From NCBI RefSeq assembly GCF_947498005.1, contig NZ_CANMIW010000005.1, positions 264,308 through 328,307 of the forward strand: a stretch of 64,000 nucleotides of DNA, written 5' to 3'. A program made the position numbers and the translations under genes. How positions within the stretch are numbered: the stretch's first letter is position 1; each line of letters begins with the position of its first letter. Shown here piece by piece: positions 43,458 to 53,773 of this stretch. Origin of the DNA: an uncultured Winogradskyella sp. (GTDB taxonomy: Bacteria > Bacteroidota > Bacteroidia > Flavobacteriales > Flavobacteriaceae). The notes under the pieces are model-generated. The model ran no database searches, had not been told where the DNA came from, and worked only from the letters and a program-made list of their open reading frames with translations.

Positions 43458-45911
43458 ATGAAAAAATCAAAATTTTTAAATTTAGACAATCTGTCATTTC
43501 AGGATTTCGATGAGAATTCAGAATTAATTCCATTAATGACTCCTGAAGATGAAGAATTAATAAACAGCGAATCTTTGCCAGAATCGTTACCAATTTTGCC
43601 TTTAAGAAATACGGTATTGTTTCCTGGTGTTGTAATTCCTATTACTGCTGGTAGAGATGCTTCTATTAAACTAATTAATGATGCCAATAAAGGTGGAAAA
43701 GTAATTGGTGTTGTATCTCAAATAGACGAAACTGTAGAAAACCCAACAGCAAAAGATATCTATAAAACGGGTACAGTGGCACGTATTTTAAAAGTGCTAA
43801 AAATGCCAGATGGTAACACAACTGTGGTTATACAAGGTAAAAAGCGTTTTGCTATAAATGAGGTAACTTCAGAGAAACCGTATTTAACAGCAACAATTTC
43901 TGATATTCCTGAGGCTAAACCTGCAGCAGATAATGAGGAATTTAAGGCTATTATAGATTCTATAAAAGATTTGTCTTTAGAGATTATTAAGGAAAGTCCA
44001 AACATTCCGTCTGAAGCGAGTTTTGCGATTAAGAATATTGAAAGTAATTCGTTTTTAATCAATTTTGTGTCTTCTAACATGAATCTTAAAGTAGAGGAGA
44101 AGCAAGAATTATTAAAGATTAACGATTTAAAAGAACGTGCGCTTCAAACATTGAAGTTTATGAATCTAGAATATCAGAAGCTTGAGCTTAAAAATGATAT
44201 TCAGTCTAAGGTTCAGAGCGATATGAATCAGCAACAACGTGAGTATTTCTTGCATCAACAGATGAAAACTATCCAAGAAGAATTGGGTGGAGGCGTTTCT
44301 TCTGGTGAAGAGATTGAAGATATGCGTGCACGTGCTAAAGACAAAAAATGGGACGATAAAGTAAAGGAACATTTTGAAAAAGAATTAGCCAAAATGCAAC
44401 GTATGAATCCTCAGGTGGCTGAGTATTCTATTCAACGTAACTATTTAGACTTGTTTTTAGATTTACCTTGGAACGAATTTAGCAAGGATAAATTTGACCT
44501 TAAACGTGCTCAGAAAATTTTAGATAGAGACCATTTTGGTTTAGAAGATGTAAAGAAAAGAATTATAGAATATTTGGCCGTTTTAAAACTTAGAAACGAC
44601 ATGAAATCGCCAATTCTGTGTTTATATGGACCTCCTGGTGTTGGTAAAACCTCTTTAGGGAAATCTGTAGCTGAAGCTTTGGGTAGAGAATATGTTAGAA
44701 TTTCTTTGGGTGGTTTAAGAGACGAAGCCGAAATTAGAGGACATAGAAAAACGTACATTGGTGCAATGCCAGGACGTATTATTCAGAGTTTAAAAAAGGC
44801 ACAGACATCTAACCCAGTTTTTGTATTAGATGAGATAGATAAATTATCTTCAGGTCATCAAGGTGACCCATCGTCTGCTTTATTAGAAGTTTTAGACCCA
44901 GAACAAAACAGTGAGTTTTATGATAATTTCCTAGAAATGGGATACGATTTATCTAAAGTTATGTTCATTGCGACCTCTAATAGTTTAAATACAATTCAGC
45001 CTGCATTAAGAGACCGAATGGAAATCATTAATGTTACAGGTTATACTATTGAAGAAAAAGTAGAGATTGCTAAACGTCATTTATTACCAAAGCAATTAAA
45101 AGAGCATGGTTTAGATGACAAAGCGTTAAAAATTGCTAAACCACAATTAGAAAAAATAGTTGAAGGATATACAAGAGAATCTGGAGTTAGAGGCTTAGAG
45201 AAGCAAATTGCAAAAATGGTACGCTATGCTGCCAAGAATATTGCAATGGAAGAAGATTACAATATCAAAATCTCTAATGATGATGTTATTGAAGTTTTAG
45301 GAAGCCCTCGATTAGAACGTGATAAGTACGAAAATAATGATGTTGCAGGTGTAGTAACAGGCTTAGCTTGGACAAGTGTTGGTGGAGATATTTTATTTAT
45401 AGAATCTATTTTATCTAAAGGTAAAGGCGCTTTGTCTATTACTGGTAACTTAGGGAAAGTGATGAAAGAGTCTGCGACTATAGCTATGGAATACATTAAA
45501 GCCAATGCAGAAGAGTTTGGTATTAATCCAGAAATATTTGCCAAATACAATGTGCATATTCACGTGCCAGAAGGAGCAACACCAAAAGATGGACCAAGTG
45601 CAGGTGTTACTATGTTAACTTCTTTAGTATCTTTGTTTACGCAACGTAAAGTTAAGAAGAGCTTGGCAATGACAGGCGAAATTACATTACGTGGTAAAGT
45701 ATTACCTGTTGGTGGAATTAAAGAAAAAATCTTAGCAGCTAAACGTGCTCGTATTAAAGAGATTTTGCTTTGTGAAGACAACAGAAGAGATATTGAAGAA
45801 ATTAAACCTGAATATTTAAAAGGCCTAACGTTTCATTACGTAACAGATATGAGTGATGTGTTAAAGCTGGCTCTTACCAAGCAAAAAGTAAAAAATGCAA
45901 AAAAATTATAG
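43458..45911 (+). CDS. lon: ATP-dependent protease Lon
   Basis: 817 residues. The N-terminal substrate domain (about 43-240) starts [18 protein letters not shown], the AAA+ Walker A is GPPGVGKT (391-398) and Walker B is [10 protein letters not shown]. The protease domain has catalytic dyad S714 ([11 protein letters not shown]) and K757 (GGIKEKIL). It degrades misfolded and regulatory proteins in the cytosol. A 40-residue acidic extension precedes the N domain. A LysM gene overlaps its 3' end by 17 bases. Confidence 0.95.
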   Translation: MKKSKFLNLDNLSFQDFDENSELIPLMTPEDEELINSESLPESLPILPLRNTVLFPGVVIPITAGRDASIKLINDANKGGKVIGVVSQIDETVENPTAKDIYKTGTVARILKVLKMPDGNTTVVIQGKKRFAINEVTSEKPYLTATISDIPEAKPAADNEEFKAIIDSIKDLSLEIIKESPNIPSEASFAIKNIESNSFLINFVSSNMNLKVEEKQELLKINDLKERALQTLKFMNLEYQKLELKNDIQSKVQSDMNQQQREYFLHQQMKTIQEELGGGVSSGEEIEDMRARAKDKKWDDKVKEHFEKELAKMQRMNPQVAEYSIQRNYLDLFLDLPWNEFSKDKFDLKRAQKILDRDHFGLEDVKKRIIEYLAVLKLRNDMKSPILCLYGPPGVGKTSLGKSVAEALGREYVRISLGGLRDEAEIRGHRKTYIGAMPGRIIQSLKKAQTSNPVFVLDEIDKLSSGHQGDPSSALLEVLDPEQNSEFYDNFLEMGYDLSKVMFIATSNSLNTIQPALRDRMEIINVTGYTIEEKVEIAKRHLLPKQLKEHGLDDKALKIAKPQLEKIVEGYTRESGVRGLEKQIAKMVRYAAKNIAMEEDYNIKISNDDVIEVLGSPRLERDKYENNDVAGVVTGLAWTSVGGDILFIESILSKGKGALSITGNLGKVMKESATIAMEYIKANAEEFGINPEIFAKYNVHIHVPEGATPKDGPSAGVTMLTSLVSLFTQRKVKKSLAMTGEITLRGKVLPVGGIKEKILAAKRARIKEILLCEDNRRDIEEIKPEYLKGLTFHYVTDMSDVLKLALTKQKVKNAKKL

Positions 45912-46680
45912 ATTAATTATATCCATTATTACCCTCGGATTTTCTAGTATATGTGCATTTGCACAAGACTCAATAGTTGCACAAAATACTATTGAGTATA
46001 AAGATGTTTTTTTAGACGGGAAACCAGCTAAACTAAATGTTGCAACTGGAGAAGTAAAGCTAGTGCAGCCAAAAGATAAAGTAGAAACAGTTGTAAAAGA
46101 ATCAGTAGTTAATGCTGCTGATTCTAGCAACAATAATCAAACTGAAAATAGCGTAAGTAATACAGTAAAGGAGTCAGATTTTTATATAGTAAAAGAAGGC
46201 GAATCGTTGTTTGATGTTTCTAAAAAGTATAATGTTTCTTTAAGTGAGTTAAAGGCAGCAAATAATTTAGAAACAACTTTAATTAATGTGGGTCAAAAAT
46301 TAAGAGTAGTTAATTTTGATGCTGTTGAAGCTATCACTTATACTAGTAATTCTAGCTCAGAAAACGCAAATTCAGATTATTATATTGTTGAACGCGGTAA
46401 TACCTTATTCAGTTTGGCCAATCGATTTAACTTAAGTGTTAATGAGTTGAAGCGAATGAATAATTTAATTTCAAATGTGATTAGGGTTGGTCAAAGACTT
46501 CGTGTTAATGGATCGGAAACATCTAATATTACTAATGGCGCTTCATTTTATGTAGTAAAAAATGGAGATAATTTATATCGAATTGCACTCAATAATGGTA
46601 CAACGGTTAACGAAATAAAGCGTTTAAATGGATTAACGAGTAATCTTATTACTGTTGGCCAAGAATTACAGTTACGATAG
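45895..46680 (+). CDS. Exported protein with three LysM domains
   Basis: 261 residues. Signal [23 protein letters not shown], a linker, then three LysM repeats (about residues 95-140: [19 protein letters not shown]; 162-205: [19 protein letters not shown]; 216-261: [19 protein letters not shown]), which bind N-acetylglucosamine of peptidoglycan. There is no catalytic domain. Its start lies within the last six codons of lon, in another frame, so translation is coupled to lon. Confidence 0.88.
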   Translation: MQKNYRLIISIITLGFSSICAFAQDSIVAQNTIEYKDVFLDGKPAKLNVATGEVKLVQPKDKVETVVKESVVNAADSSNNNQTENSVSNTVKESDFYIVKEGESLFDVSKKYNVSLSELKAANNLETTLINVGQKLRVVNFDAVEAITYTSNSSSENANSDYYIVERGNTLFSLANRFNLSVNELKRMNNLISNVIRVGQRLRVNGSETSNITNGASFYVVKNGDNLYRIALNNGTTVNEIKRLNGLTSNLITVGQELQLR

Positions 46681-46753
46681 AAATATTTTCTACTCAAAAA
46701 ATAAAAAAATCATATCATCGTTTTAAGATAGATTTAGTTATTTTGCAAAATCT

Positions 46754-47785
46754 ATGATTAAGAGGATTCTCACCTTATTTTTAATGCTATTGGCATTGCC
46801 TGTGTTCGCACAATTAGGTGGAGAATCAACTTATCAATTTCTTAACTTAGTATCGTCTCCGAGACAGGCAGCATTAGGAGGGAAAATTATTACTAATTTC
46901 GATCATGATGTTACTGAAGCACTATACAATCCGGCTTCAATAAATTATCAAATGAATAATCAGTTGGCCGTGAATTACTCAAATTACTTAGGAGGAATCA
47001 GCTACGGAACTGCAGCATATGCTTATACTTGGGATAGACATGTGCAAACTTTTCATTTTGGTGTAACCTATATTAATTATGGCTCGTTTGATGGTTATGA
47101 TTTAAATGGGAATTCTACAGGAACGTTTAGTGGCAATGAAACAGCAATTTCATTTGGGTATAATTATCAAATTCCATATTCAGATTTTTATGTAGGTGCT
47201 AATATTAAGTTTATTACATCTTTATTAGAACAATATAATTCGGTTGGTGGAGCCTTAGATTTTGGCGTAATGTATATTAATGAAAAGTTAGATTTTCATG
47301 CGGCATTAACAGTAAGAAATGTTGGGACGCAGTTTTCTACTTATGCTGGTCAACACGAGCCTTTACCATTTGAGATTAATTTTGGCATGTCTCAAACCTT
47401 AGAGAATATGCCGTTGCGTTGGCATGTCACTCTAGAGAACTTGCAACAATGGCCAATTTCTGTAGAAAATCCGGCAAGAGCAACCACAGATTTAGATGGT
47501 AACCAAACGGAAGAAAAATTAAGCTTTTTTAATAAAGGGTTACGACATCTTATTTTAGGAGCAGAATTATTTCCTGAAGGAGGTTTTAATTTAAGATTTG
47601 GTTATAACTTTAGACGCGCAGAAGAATTACGAATAGTTGATCAGAGAAACTTTTCTGGTTTATCGTTTGGCGTAGGTATTAAGCTCAATAAAATGCGTTT
47701 AAGTTATACACATGCGAGATATACAGGAGCTTCTAATACGAGTTTTCTAGGACTTCAAATTGATTTAGATGGTAGAAGAAGATAA
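46754..47785 (+). CDS. porQ: Type IX secretion system protein PorQ
   Basis: 343 residues. Signal MIKRILTLFLMLLALPVFA, then GGESTYQFLNLVSSPRQAALGGKIITNFDHDVTEALYNPASIN, a very typical PorQ/FadL-like outer-membrane barrel start. PorQ is part of the T9SS attachment complex (with PorU, PorV, PorZ) that handles cargo at the cell surface. Linkage to cmk downstream is common in Bacteroidota. It ends 16 bases before the cmk ATG. Confidence 0.9.
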   Translation: MIKRILTLFLMLLALPVFAQLGGESTYQFLNLVSSPRQAALGGKIITNFDHDVTEALYNPASINYQMNNQLAVNYSNYLGGISYGTAAYAYTWDRHVQTFHFGVTYINYGSFDGYDLNGNSTGTFSGNETAISFGYNYQIPYSDFYVGANIKFITSLLEQYNSVGGALDFGVMYINEKLDFHAALTVRNVGTQFSTYAGQHEPLPFEINFGMSQTLENMPLRWHVTLENLQQWPISVENPARATTDLDGNQTEEKLSFFNKGLRHLILGAELFPEGGFNLRFGYNFRRAEELRIVDQRNFSGLSFGVGIKLNKMRLSYTHARYTGASNTSFLGLQIDLDGRRR

Positions 47786-47801
47786 AACAAACAACACGTC
47801 A

Positions 47802-48491
47802 ATGAAAAAAATTGTCATTGCTATAGATGGATTTTCATCTACAGGAAAAAGTACAATTGCTAAACAATTAGCTAAACAACTCAACTATATTTATGTAGAT
47901 ACAGGAGCGATGTATAGAGCTGTTACCTATTTTGCATTAGAAAACGAATGTATTGGAGATAGCTTTTTTAAAGAGGATGATCTTATTAATAAATTAAGTG
48001 AAATTACTATTACATTTAAGTTTAATGAAAAAGCGGGATTCGCTGAAGTGTATTTAAACGGAAAAAATATTGAATCAGATATTAGGACACTTAAAGTTTC
48101 AAAATATGTAAGTCCTGTGGCTACATTATCTGAGGTAAGACGAAAATTAGTTGAGCAACAACAACTCATGGGCAAAGATAAAGGGATTGTAATGGATGGC
48201 AGAGATATTGGAACTGTTGTTTTTCCTGACGCAGAATTAAAAATCTTTATGACGGCCTCTGCAGAAACTAGAGCAAAACGTCGTTATAAAGAATTACTAG
48301 ATCGTGGTCATAACCTAAGTTACGAAGATGTTTTAGAAAATGTAACAACAAGAGATCATATAGATTCTACAAGAGAGGATTCTCCTCTAGTGAAAGCAAA
48401 TGATGCTATTGAGATTGATAATTCTAATTTAACTATAGAAAGTCAACTGAATCGATTGATACAATTAGCAGATGACATCATATCGAAATAA
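47802..48491 (+). CDS. cmk: Cytidylate kinase
   Basis: 229 residues. P-loop GFSSTGKST at about residues 9-17, DTGAMYRAVTYFAL (CMP binding) and MDGRDIGTVVFPDAELKIFMTAS. It phosphorylates CMP and dCMP with ATP. The ATG at 47802 is chosen; an ORF start at 47769 overlaps porQ and adds 11 unrelated residues. Followed by a strong terminator. Confidence 0.93.
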   Translation: MKKIVIAIDGFSSTGKSTIAKQLAKQLNYIYVDTGAMYRAVTYFALENECIGDSFFKEDDLINKLSEITITFKFNEKAGFAEVYLNGKNIESDIRTLKVSKYVSPVATLSEVRRKLVEQQQLMGKDKGIVMDGRDIGTVVFPDAELKIFMTASAETRAKRRYKELLDRGHNLSYEDVLENVTTRDHIDSTREDSPLVKANDAIEIDNSNLTIESQLNRLIQLADDIISK

Positions 48492-48513
48492 AGTATTTTA
48501 CTATTTTATTGTA

Positions 48514-48543
48514 ATAAAAAAGCGACCCTTAGGTCGCTTTTTC
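48514..48543. terminator. Bidirectional intrinsic terminator after cmk
   Basis: Perfect 7-bp stem AGCGACC/GGTCGCT (48521-48527 with 48532-48538), CTTA loop, A-run and T-run on the two sides. It separates convergent cmk and the LysM gene. Confidence 0.9.
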
Positions 48544-48564
48544 TATAATTATATTTATTCCAAA

Positions 48565-48942
48565 TTATAGGTTAGGAATAATTAATTCTTGATCTGGGTG
48601 AATAACATCCGGATTTTTAAGTAAATCAGAGTTAGCAGCAAAAATCTCTTTGTACTTCATTGCATCACCATAGTAGTGCTTAGCAATTTTTCCTAAAGTT
48701 TCACCAGAAGCAACAGTATGTCTAGCATATACAGACTCATCTGCAACTTTAATATTTGCCATAATATCAGCTGGATTGTCTCCACCTGCTTCTTTAATCT
48801 TATCCCAAATTAGGTTTTTTTCGTACTGAGTTGCTGCAGTTCCAGTTACCTGTAATACACCATCTTTTTCGCTAACATCACCATTCTGAATGTTCAATTT
48901 TTCTCCTAAGTCTAATACGCCTTGGTATTTTGCTTTAACCAT
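48565..48942 (-). CDS. BON-LysM protein, Kbp/YgaU-like
   Basis: 125 residues, no signal peptide. A BON-like domain (about residues 15-65: LGEKLNIQNGDVSEKDGVLQVTGTA) is followed by a LysM domain (about 73-123: RHTVASGETLGKIAKHYYGDAMKYKEIFAAN...IIPNL). This architecture matches the Escherichia coli potassium-binding protein Kbp (YgaU), which is cytosolic. In this phylum the protein is often abundant; potassium binding is inferred from family only. Confidence 0.8.
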   Translation of the reverse strand: MVKAKYQGVLDLGEKLNIQNGDVSEKDGVLQVTGTAATQYEKNLIWDKIKEAGGDNPADIMANIKVADESVYARHTVASGETLGKIAKHYYGDAMKYKEIFAANSDLLKNPDVIHPDQELIIPNL

Positions 48943-49193
48943 TGTTTAAATATTTTAATTGTTAATAGTATTGTAAAGATACCAAAATATGTGCCAAGTT
49001 TTGTGCTAATTTCATCATTTTGATATTCTATTTAATATGAAACAATAAATAGACTTAGGTCACTTATTTTTAAAATAAAGTTATAGAATGAAATGTATGA
49101 TTCACTTGTGTTTATCAGTAAAATGTCATTCAAAAGCTAAAAAGACTAAATTTTTTATAAATCATTGTGGCTCAGTGATACTTTTACTTTAAT
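48943..49193. other. Gene-free interval between the Kbp-like gene and the rpsA promoter
   Basis: This 250-base AT-rich interval has no ORF, tRNA-like fold or T-run hairpin that I could see. It must hold the promoter of the minus-strand LysM gene. The rpsA promoter and a 120-base leader follow it. Confidence 0.5.
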
Positions 49194-49229
49194 TTGTCTT
49201 GTGATAAACTTATAAATGTTGTACTTTTG
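49194..49229 (+). promoter_or_regulatory. rpsA promoter
   Basis: TTG at 49199-49201 (another at 49194-49196), a 20-base spacer and TACTTTTG at 49222-49229: a full match to the Bacteroidota housekeeping promoter. The leader to the rpsA ATG is about 120 bases, long for this genome. Confidence 0.75.
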
Positions 49230-49352
49230 CGCACCTTTTTAGTGGATAATAGAAAATAAAAAGGATTTGATATAATTTTAATTAATATCTTCTGTAGATT
49301 TTTCCACTATTGTTTTCAAAATATACAGAATACAAATTTTAATTCAGCACAC

Positions 49353-51182
49353 ATGTCTGAAAAAGAAACAAATCAAGCTGAGGTTGAAGCAACTGAAGCA
49401 GTTCAAGCTCCAGTAATCTCTGAAGCTCAAGCAAATCCAGAAAAATTCTTAAAAGAGTTCGATTGGCACAATTACGAAGAAGGAATTGAGCAAGTTGCGG
49501 ACACTAAATTAGAAGAGTTTGAAAAATTAGTATCAGAAAATTTCGTTGACACTTTAGATGACGAAGTAGTAGAAGGTACTGTTATTACAATCACAGATCG
49601 TGATGCAATTATTGATATTAACGCAAAGTCAGAAGGTGTAATTTCTCTTAACGAGTTCCGTTACAACCCTAATTTAGCTGTTGGTGACAAAGTTGAAGTA
49701 TTAATTGATGTGCGTGAAGATGCAACTGGTCAATTAGTATTATCTCACAGAAAAGCGAGAGTAATTAAAGCATGGGATCGTGTAAACAATGCACATGATA
49801 CTGGCGAAATCGTTAACGGTTTTGTGAAATGTAGAACTAAAGGTGGTATGATCGTAGATGTATTTGGTATAGAAGCTTTCTTACCAGGTTCTCAAATCGA
49901 TGTGAAGCCTATTAGAGATTACGATCAGTACGTAAATAAAACTATGGAATTTAAAGTTGTGAAAATCAACCATGAATTCAAAAACATAGTTGTTTCTCAT
50001 AAAGCTTTAATTGAAGCTGATATTGAAGAACAAAAGAAAGAAATCATTGGTCAACTAGAAAAAGGACAAGTATTAGAAGGTATTGTGAAAAACATTACTT
50101 CTTATGGTGTGTTTATCGATCTAGGTGGTGTAGATGGTTTAGTTCATATTACAGATTTATCTTGGTCTCGTATCAACCATCCAAATGAGATTGTTGAGTT
50201 AGATCAGAAATTAAATGTTGTAATACTTGATTTTGATGAAAACAAATCAAGAATTCAATTAGGTCTTAAGCAGTTATCTAAGCATCCTTGGGAAGCTTTA
50301 GGTGAAACTGTAAAAGTTGGAGATAAAGTAAAAGGTAAAGTTGTAGTTATCGCTGATTACGGTGCTTTTGTTGAAGTAGAAGAAGGTGTAGAAGGATTAG
50401 TTCACGTAAGTGAAATGTCTTGGTCAACACATTTACGTTCAGCTCAAGATTTCGTTTCAGTAGGTGATGAAATCGATGCTGTTATCTTAACTTTAGATAG
50501 AGAAGATCGTAAAATGTCTCTTGGTATTAAGCAATTAACGCCAGATCCATGGACAGATATTACTACTAAGTATCCTGTAGGTTCTAAGCACACAGGTATT
50601 GTACGTAACTTTACAAACTTTGGTGTTTTTGTTGAATTAGAAGAAGGTATTGATGGATTAATTTACATCTCAGATTTATCTTGGACTAAGAAAATTAAGC
50701 ATCCATCTGAGTTCTGTAACGTAGGTGATAACTTAGACGTAGTGGTATTAGAATTAGACGTAGATGGACGTAAATTATCTTTAGGTCATAAACAAACTAC
50801 TGATAACCCTTGGGATAAGTACGAAACTGAATTTGCTTTAGGTACTACACATACTGCAGCAATTACAGAAATGGTAGACAAAGGCGCAACTATTGACTTT
50901 AACGAAGATATCGTTGCATTTGTACCAGCACGTCACTTAGAGAAAGAAGATGGTTCTAAACTTGGTAAAGGTGAAGAAGCAGAATTCAAGATCATTGAAT
51001 TTAATAAAGAATTCAAACGTGTTGTAGCATCTCATACAGCAGTATTTAGAGAAGAAGAAGCTAAAATCGTTAAGCAAGCTGTTAGAAAACAGGAAGCTCA
51101 AGCGGCAGAAGCTAAGCCAACTTTAGGTGATGCAAATGATGCTTTACAAGCGCTTAAAGATAAAATGGACGGGAAGAAATAA
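49353..51182 (+). CDS. rpsA: 30S ribosomal protein S1
   Basis: 609 residues with six S1/OB RNA-binding domains. They start near EGTVITITDRDAIIDI, VNGFVKCRTKGGMIVDV, LEGIVKNITSYGVFIDLGG, KGKVVVIADYGAFVEVEEG, HTGIVRNFTNFGVFVELEEG and TAAITEMVDKGATIDF. S1 binds mRNA at the ribosome and is probably central where Shine-Dalgarno sites are absent, as here. The acidic N-terminal 45 residues and the alanine/lysine-rich tail are ordinary for the phylum. The 120-base leader could carry autoregulation. Confidence 0.95.
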   Translation: MSEKETNQAEVEATEAVQAPVISEAQANPEKFLKEFDWHNYEEGIEQVADTKLEEFEKLVSENFVDTLDDEVVEGTVITITDRDAIIDINAKSEGVISLNEFRYNPNLAVGDKVEVLIDVREDATGQLVLSHRKARVIKAWDRVNNAHDTGEIVNGFVKCRTKGGMIVDVFGIEAFLPGSQIDVKPIRDYDQYVNKTMEFKVVKINHEFKNIVVSHKALIEADIEEQKKEIIGQLEKGQVLEGIVKNITSYGVFIDLGGVDGLVHITDLSWSRINHPNEIVELDQKLNVVILDFDENKSRIQLGLKQLSKHPWEALGETVKVGDKVKGKVVVIADYGAFVEVEEGVEGLVHVSEMSWSTHLRSAQDFVSVGDEIDAVILTLDREDRKMSLGIKQLTPDPWTDITTKYPVGSKHTGIVRNFTNFGVFVELEEGIDGLIYISDLSWTKKIKHPSEFCNVGDNLDVVVLELDVDGRKLSLGHKQTTDNPWDKYETEFALGTTHTAAITEMVDKGATIDFNEDIVAFVPARHLEKEDGSKLGKGEEAEFKIIEFNKEFKRVVASHTAVFREEEAKIVKQAVRKQEAQAAEAKPTLGDANDALQALKDKMDGKK

Positions 51183-51223
51183 TCCCAATTCCTTTGAAAA
51201 AAGGAATCACATTAATCTATATG

Positions 51224-51257
51224 ATAAAAGCCTCTCAATTTTTGAGAGGCTTTTTTA
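51224..51257 (+). terminator. Intrinsic terminator after rpsA
   Basis: Perfect 9-bp stem GCCTCTCAA/TTGAGAGGC (51230-51238 with 51242-51250), followed by six T. It shows that an in-frame extension of the next ORF to 51194 is not its real start. Confidence 0.9.
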
Positions 51258-51268
51258 TATTTAATGAT

Positions 51269-51745
51269 ATGAAAAATATATACTACGTTTTATCATCATT
51301 GTTACTATTTATAATTGGCTTTTTTTGCTACCAATCTTTTTTTGTAATTGTAATTAACATAGTTGGTCTTCATGATGTTGAATTGGTAAGTAACAGTATT
51401 AGTTCTAGGTTTGTTACACGGTTGGTTTTTGCTATAATTTTAAGTTGTATTCCTGCGCTATATTATAATATTCAAAAGATGTTCAAAATTAGCTTTTGGT
51501 TTGATGGTGCATATATATTAGTTATTATGGCCTTTTTTGGAAGCTTATTTTCAATTTTAAGAGGCGTATATATTTATGAGAAATTAATGGTTTTAACTAG
51601 TATAAAAACTCAAGATCGTTATAAACTATCGTATGCTCTAGATGACTTTAATTTTGAATACTATTTATTGTTTGGGTTTATTGTTGGCGGATTAATAAGT
51701 TCAGGACTGTTAAGTTTAAGACCTAGACTAAAAGATGAAAATTAG
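51269..51745 (+). CDS. Hypothetical four-helix membrane protein
   Basis: 158 residues from the ATG at 51269, just 12 bases after the rpsA terminator T-run. Hydrophobic helices at about residues 4-24, 47-66, 80-98 and 131-148. No charged motif or known family recognised. It could be served by weak read-through from rpsA or by its own unseen promoter. Confidence 0.6.
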   Translation: MKNIYYVLSSLLLFIIGFFCYQSFFVIVINIVGLHDVELVSNSISSRFVTRLVFAIILSCIPALYYNIQKMFKISFWFDGAYILVIMAFFGSLFSILRGVYIYEKLMVLTSIKTQDRYKLSYALDDFNFEYYLLFGFIVGGLISSGLLSLRPRLKDEN

Positions 51746-51790
51746 CTTTTATAAGTTCTAATCTACATTTTGTCTTTGCAAGAAAAACCA

Positions 51791-51820
51791 TTGCAAACAA
51801 ATATTTTTATCCTAACTTTG
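51791..51820 (+). promoter_or_regulatory. Promoter of pyrR-pyrB
   Basis: TTG at 51791-51793, a 19-base spacer and TAACTTTG at 51813-51820, a full consensus match. The leader is about 20 bases, too short for a PyrR-type attenuator before pyrR itself. Confidence 0.7.
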
Positions 51821-51845
51821 TAAACCAACAACGTTTGGAAACTAT

Positions 51846-52385
51846 ATGAGTCACAAAGTACTACTTAACTCTAAAGAAGTCAATATTACCCTTCACAGAT
51901 TGGCTTGTCAACTCATTGAGAATCATGATGATTTTTCTGAAACAGTACTAATAGGTATTCAACCAAGAGGTAAATTTTTAGCTGATCGTTTAGCGGAAAT
52001 TCTTACCGTAGATTATAAGATAAAAAATATTCAACTTGGCCATTTAGATATTACATTTTTTAGAGATGATTTTAGAAGAGGAGAAAAACCATTAGAAGCT
52101 AATACCACTATTATTGATTTTATAGTTGAAGATAAAAACGTGGTTTTTATTGATGATGTTTTATATACCGGTAGAAGTATTAGATCTGCACTAACAGCAA
52201 TTCAGTCTTTTGGAAGGCCTAAGGATATTGAGTTGTTAACTTTAATTGATAGACGTTTTAGTAGACATTTACCAATACAACCTAATTATAGAGGACGACA
52301 AGTAGATGCTATTGATAACCAAAAGGTAATTGTTAAGTGGCTAGAAAATGAAGATGAAGATGCCGTATATTTGGTAAACAAGTAA
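51846..52385 (+). CDS. pyrR: PyrR bifunctional regulator/uracil phosphoribosyltransferase
   Basis: 179 residues, type I PRTase fold. The PRPP loop is VVFIDDVLYTGRSIRSAL and the Arg-rich loop is LIDRRFSRHLPIQPNYRGR. In Gram-positives PyrR binds pyr mRNA as an attenuation factor and also converts uracil to UMP. Here it is followed by pyrB 66 bases later, with no obvious attenuator hairpin and T-run between them, so RNA regulation in this organism is uncertain. Confidence 0.92.
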   Translation: MSHKVLLNSKEVNITLHRLACQLIENHDDFSETVLIGIQPRGKFLADRLAEILTVDYKIKNIQLGHLDITFFRDDFRRGEKPLEANTTIIDFIVEDKNVVFIDDVLYTGRSIRSALTAIQSFGRPKDIELLTLIDRRFSRHLPIQPNYRGRQVDAIDNQKVIVKWLENEDEDAVYLVNK

Positions 52386-52451
52386 AGTTATAGCATAATA
52401 TATAAAGTGAAATGCCAAAGGCGAATAGCTAATAGTTAAAAGCAAATAAAA

Positions 52452-53381
52452 ATGAGCGAATTAAGTGTTAATCACTTATTAGGAATTAAATATCTCACTA
52501 AAGAAGATATCAACCTTATTTTTGAAACTGCAGATCAGTTTAAAGAGGTAATCAATAGACCTATCAAAAAAGTGCCATCATTGAGAGATATCACTATTGC
52601 TAATCTGTTTTTTGAAAATTCAACCAGAACAAAACTTTCTTTTGAATTAGCAGAAAAACGATTGTCTGCAGATGTAATTAACTTTTCGGCTTCACAATCT
52701 TCAGTAAAAAAAGGAGAAACGCTTATAGATACTGTTAATAATATTTTGTCTATGAAAGTAGATATGGTAGTTATGCGTCATCCCAATCCAGGAGCTGGTG
52801 TATTTTTATCTAAACATGTTAACGCAAGTATTATTAATGCTGGTGATGGTGCACATGAGCATCCTACACAAGCATTATTAGATTCTTATTCTATACGAGA
52901 AAAATTAGGAAGTGTTAAAGGTAAAAATGTGGTTATTGTTGGTGATATTTTGCATAGTAGAGTCGCACTTTCAAATATATATGCTTTGCAATTACAAGGT
53001 GCAAACGTGATGGTTTGTGGACCAAAAACGTTATTGCCCAAATACATAAAAGACTTAGGAGTTAAAGTTGAAACCAATCTAAAAAAAGCATTAGAGTGGT
53101 GCGATGTCGCTAATATGTTGCGCGTACAAAATGAGCGTATGGATATTAGTTATTTTCCTTCTACTAGAGAATATACACAGCAATTTGGAGTTAATAAAGA
53201 ACTGTTAGATAGTTTAGATAAAGAGATTGTAATAATGCATCCTGGACCAATAAATAGAGGTGTAGAAATTACAAGTGATGTTGCAGATTCTAAACAAGCC
53301 ATTATTTTAAATCAAGTTGAAAATGGTGTAGCCGTTAGGATGGCAGTGATTTATTTATTAGCTTCTAAAATTAAACAATAA
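52452..53381 (+). CDS. pyrB: Aspartate carbamoyltransferase catalytic subunit
   Basis: 309 residues. Carbamoyl-phosphate site FFENSTRTKLSFELA, VMRHPNPGAG, NAGDGAHEHPTQALLD, and the aspartate site MHPGPINRGVEI. It makes N-carbamoyl-aspartate in pyrimidine synthesis. No pyrI gene is adjacent. It follows pyrR and is 3 bases before the next small gene. Confidence 0.95.
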   Translation: MSELSVNHLLGIKYLTKEDINLIFETADQFKEVINRPIKKVPSLRDITIANLFFENSTRTKLSFELAEKRLSADVINFSASQSSVKKGETLIDTVNNILSMKVDMVVMRHPNPGAGVFLSKHVNASIINAGDGAHEHPTQALLDSYSIREKLGSVKGKNVVIVGDILHSRVALSNIYALQLQGANVMVCGPKTLLPKYIKDLGVKVETNLKKALEWCDVANMLRVQNERMDISYFPSTREYTQQFGVNKELLDSLDKEIVIMHPGPINRGVEITSDVADSKQAIILNQVENGVAVRMAVIYLLASKIKQ

Positions 53382-53384
53382 ATT

Positions 53385-53717
53385 ATGATAATAGATAGAG
53401 ACGGTAATACTACAATTATTGCTCAAGAAAAAGCCTCTGTAAAAACTTTGGTAAATAATATAGAGCAAGCTTACGATAAATATAAAAACTACCACTTAAT
53501 AGTAAGATTATCTAGTTTAGATAAAATTTCATTAGAAGATGTTATTGAATTTTTAAGATTAAGTAATAATCATCGTGCTGACAAAAAAAGTTTTGTTGTT
53601 GTTTCAGCGCAAGTAGAAATAGATCAAATACCAGATGAGATTGTTGTAGTACCTACAATTGAAGAAGCATACGATATTATTGAAATGGAAGATATGGAAC
53701 GCGATTTAGGGTTTTAA
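53385..53717 (+). CDS. Conserved small protein between pyrB and rnz (STAS-like?)
   Basis: 110 residues, soluble, alpha/beta pattern (NYHLIVRLSSLDKISLEDVIEFLRLSNNHRADKKSFVVVSAQVEIDQIPDEIVVVPTIEEAYDIIEMEDMERDLGF) that looks like a STAS/anti-sigma-antagonist fold, without a recognised phospho-serine motif. Homologues are sometimes labelled ribonuclease Z because of the neighbour, but no metallo-beta-lactamase motif exists here. It is translated 3 bases after pyrB and lies before rnz. Confidence 0.65.
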   Translation: MIIDRDGNTTIIAQEKASVKTLVNNIEQAYDKYKNYHLIVRLSSLDKISLEDVIEFLRLSNNHRADKKSFVVVSAQVEIDQIPDEIVVVPTIEEAYDIIEMEDMERDLGF

Positions 53718-53773
53718 AAACCCTTGATCAGAATGGCAATAAACACTGCTATTCCTTACAATAAAAACATTAA

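Noticed and set aside
51194..51268. N-terminal extension of the hypothetical membrane protein up to 51194
   Set aside because: This stretch is the rpsA terminator hairpin and its T-run.
53385..53717. Small gene as a second ribonuclease Z
   Set aside because: It has no HxHxDH metal motif and only 110 residues; the label would come from its neighbour.
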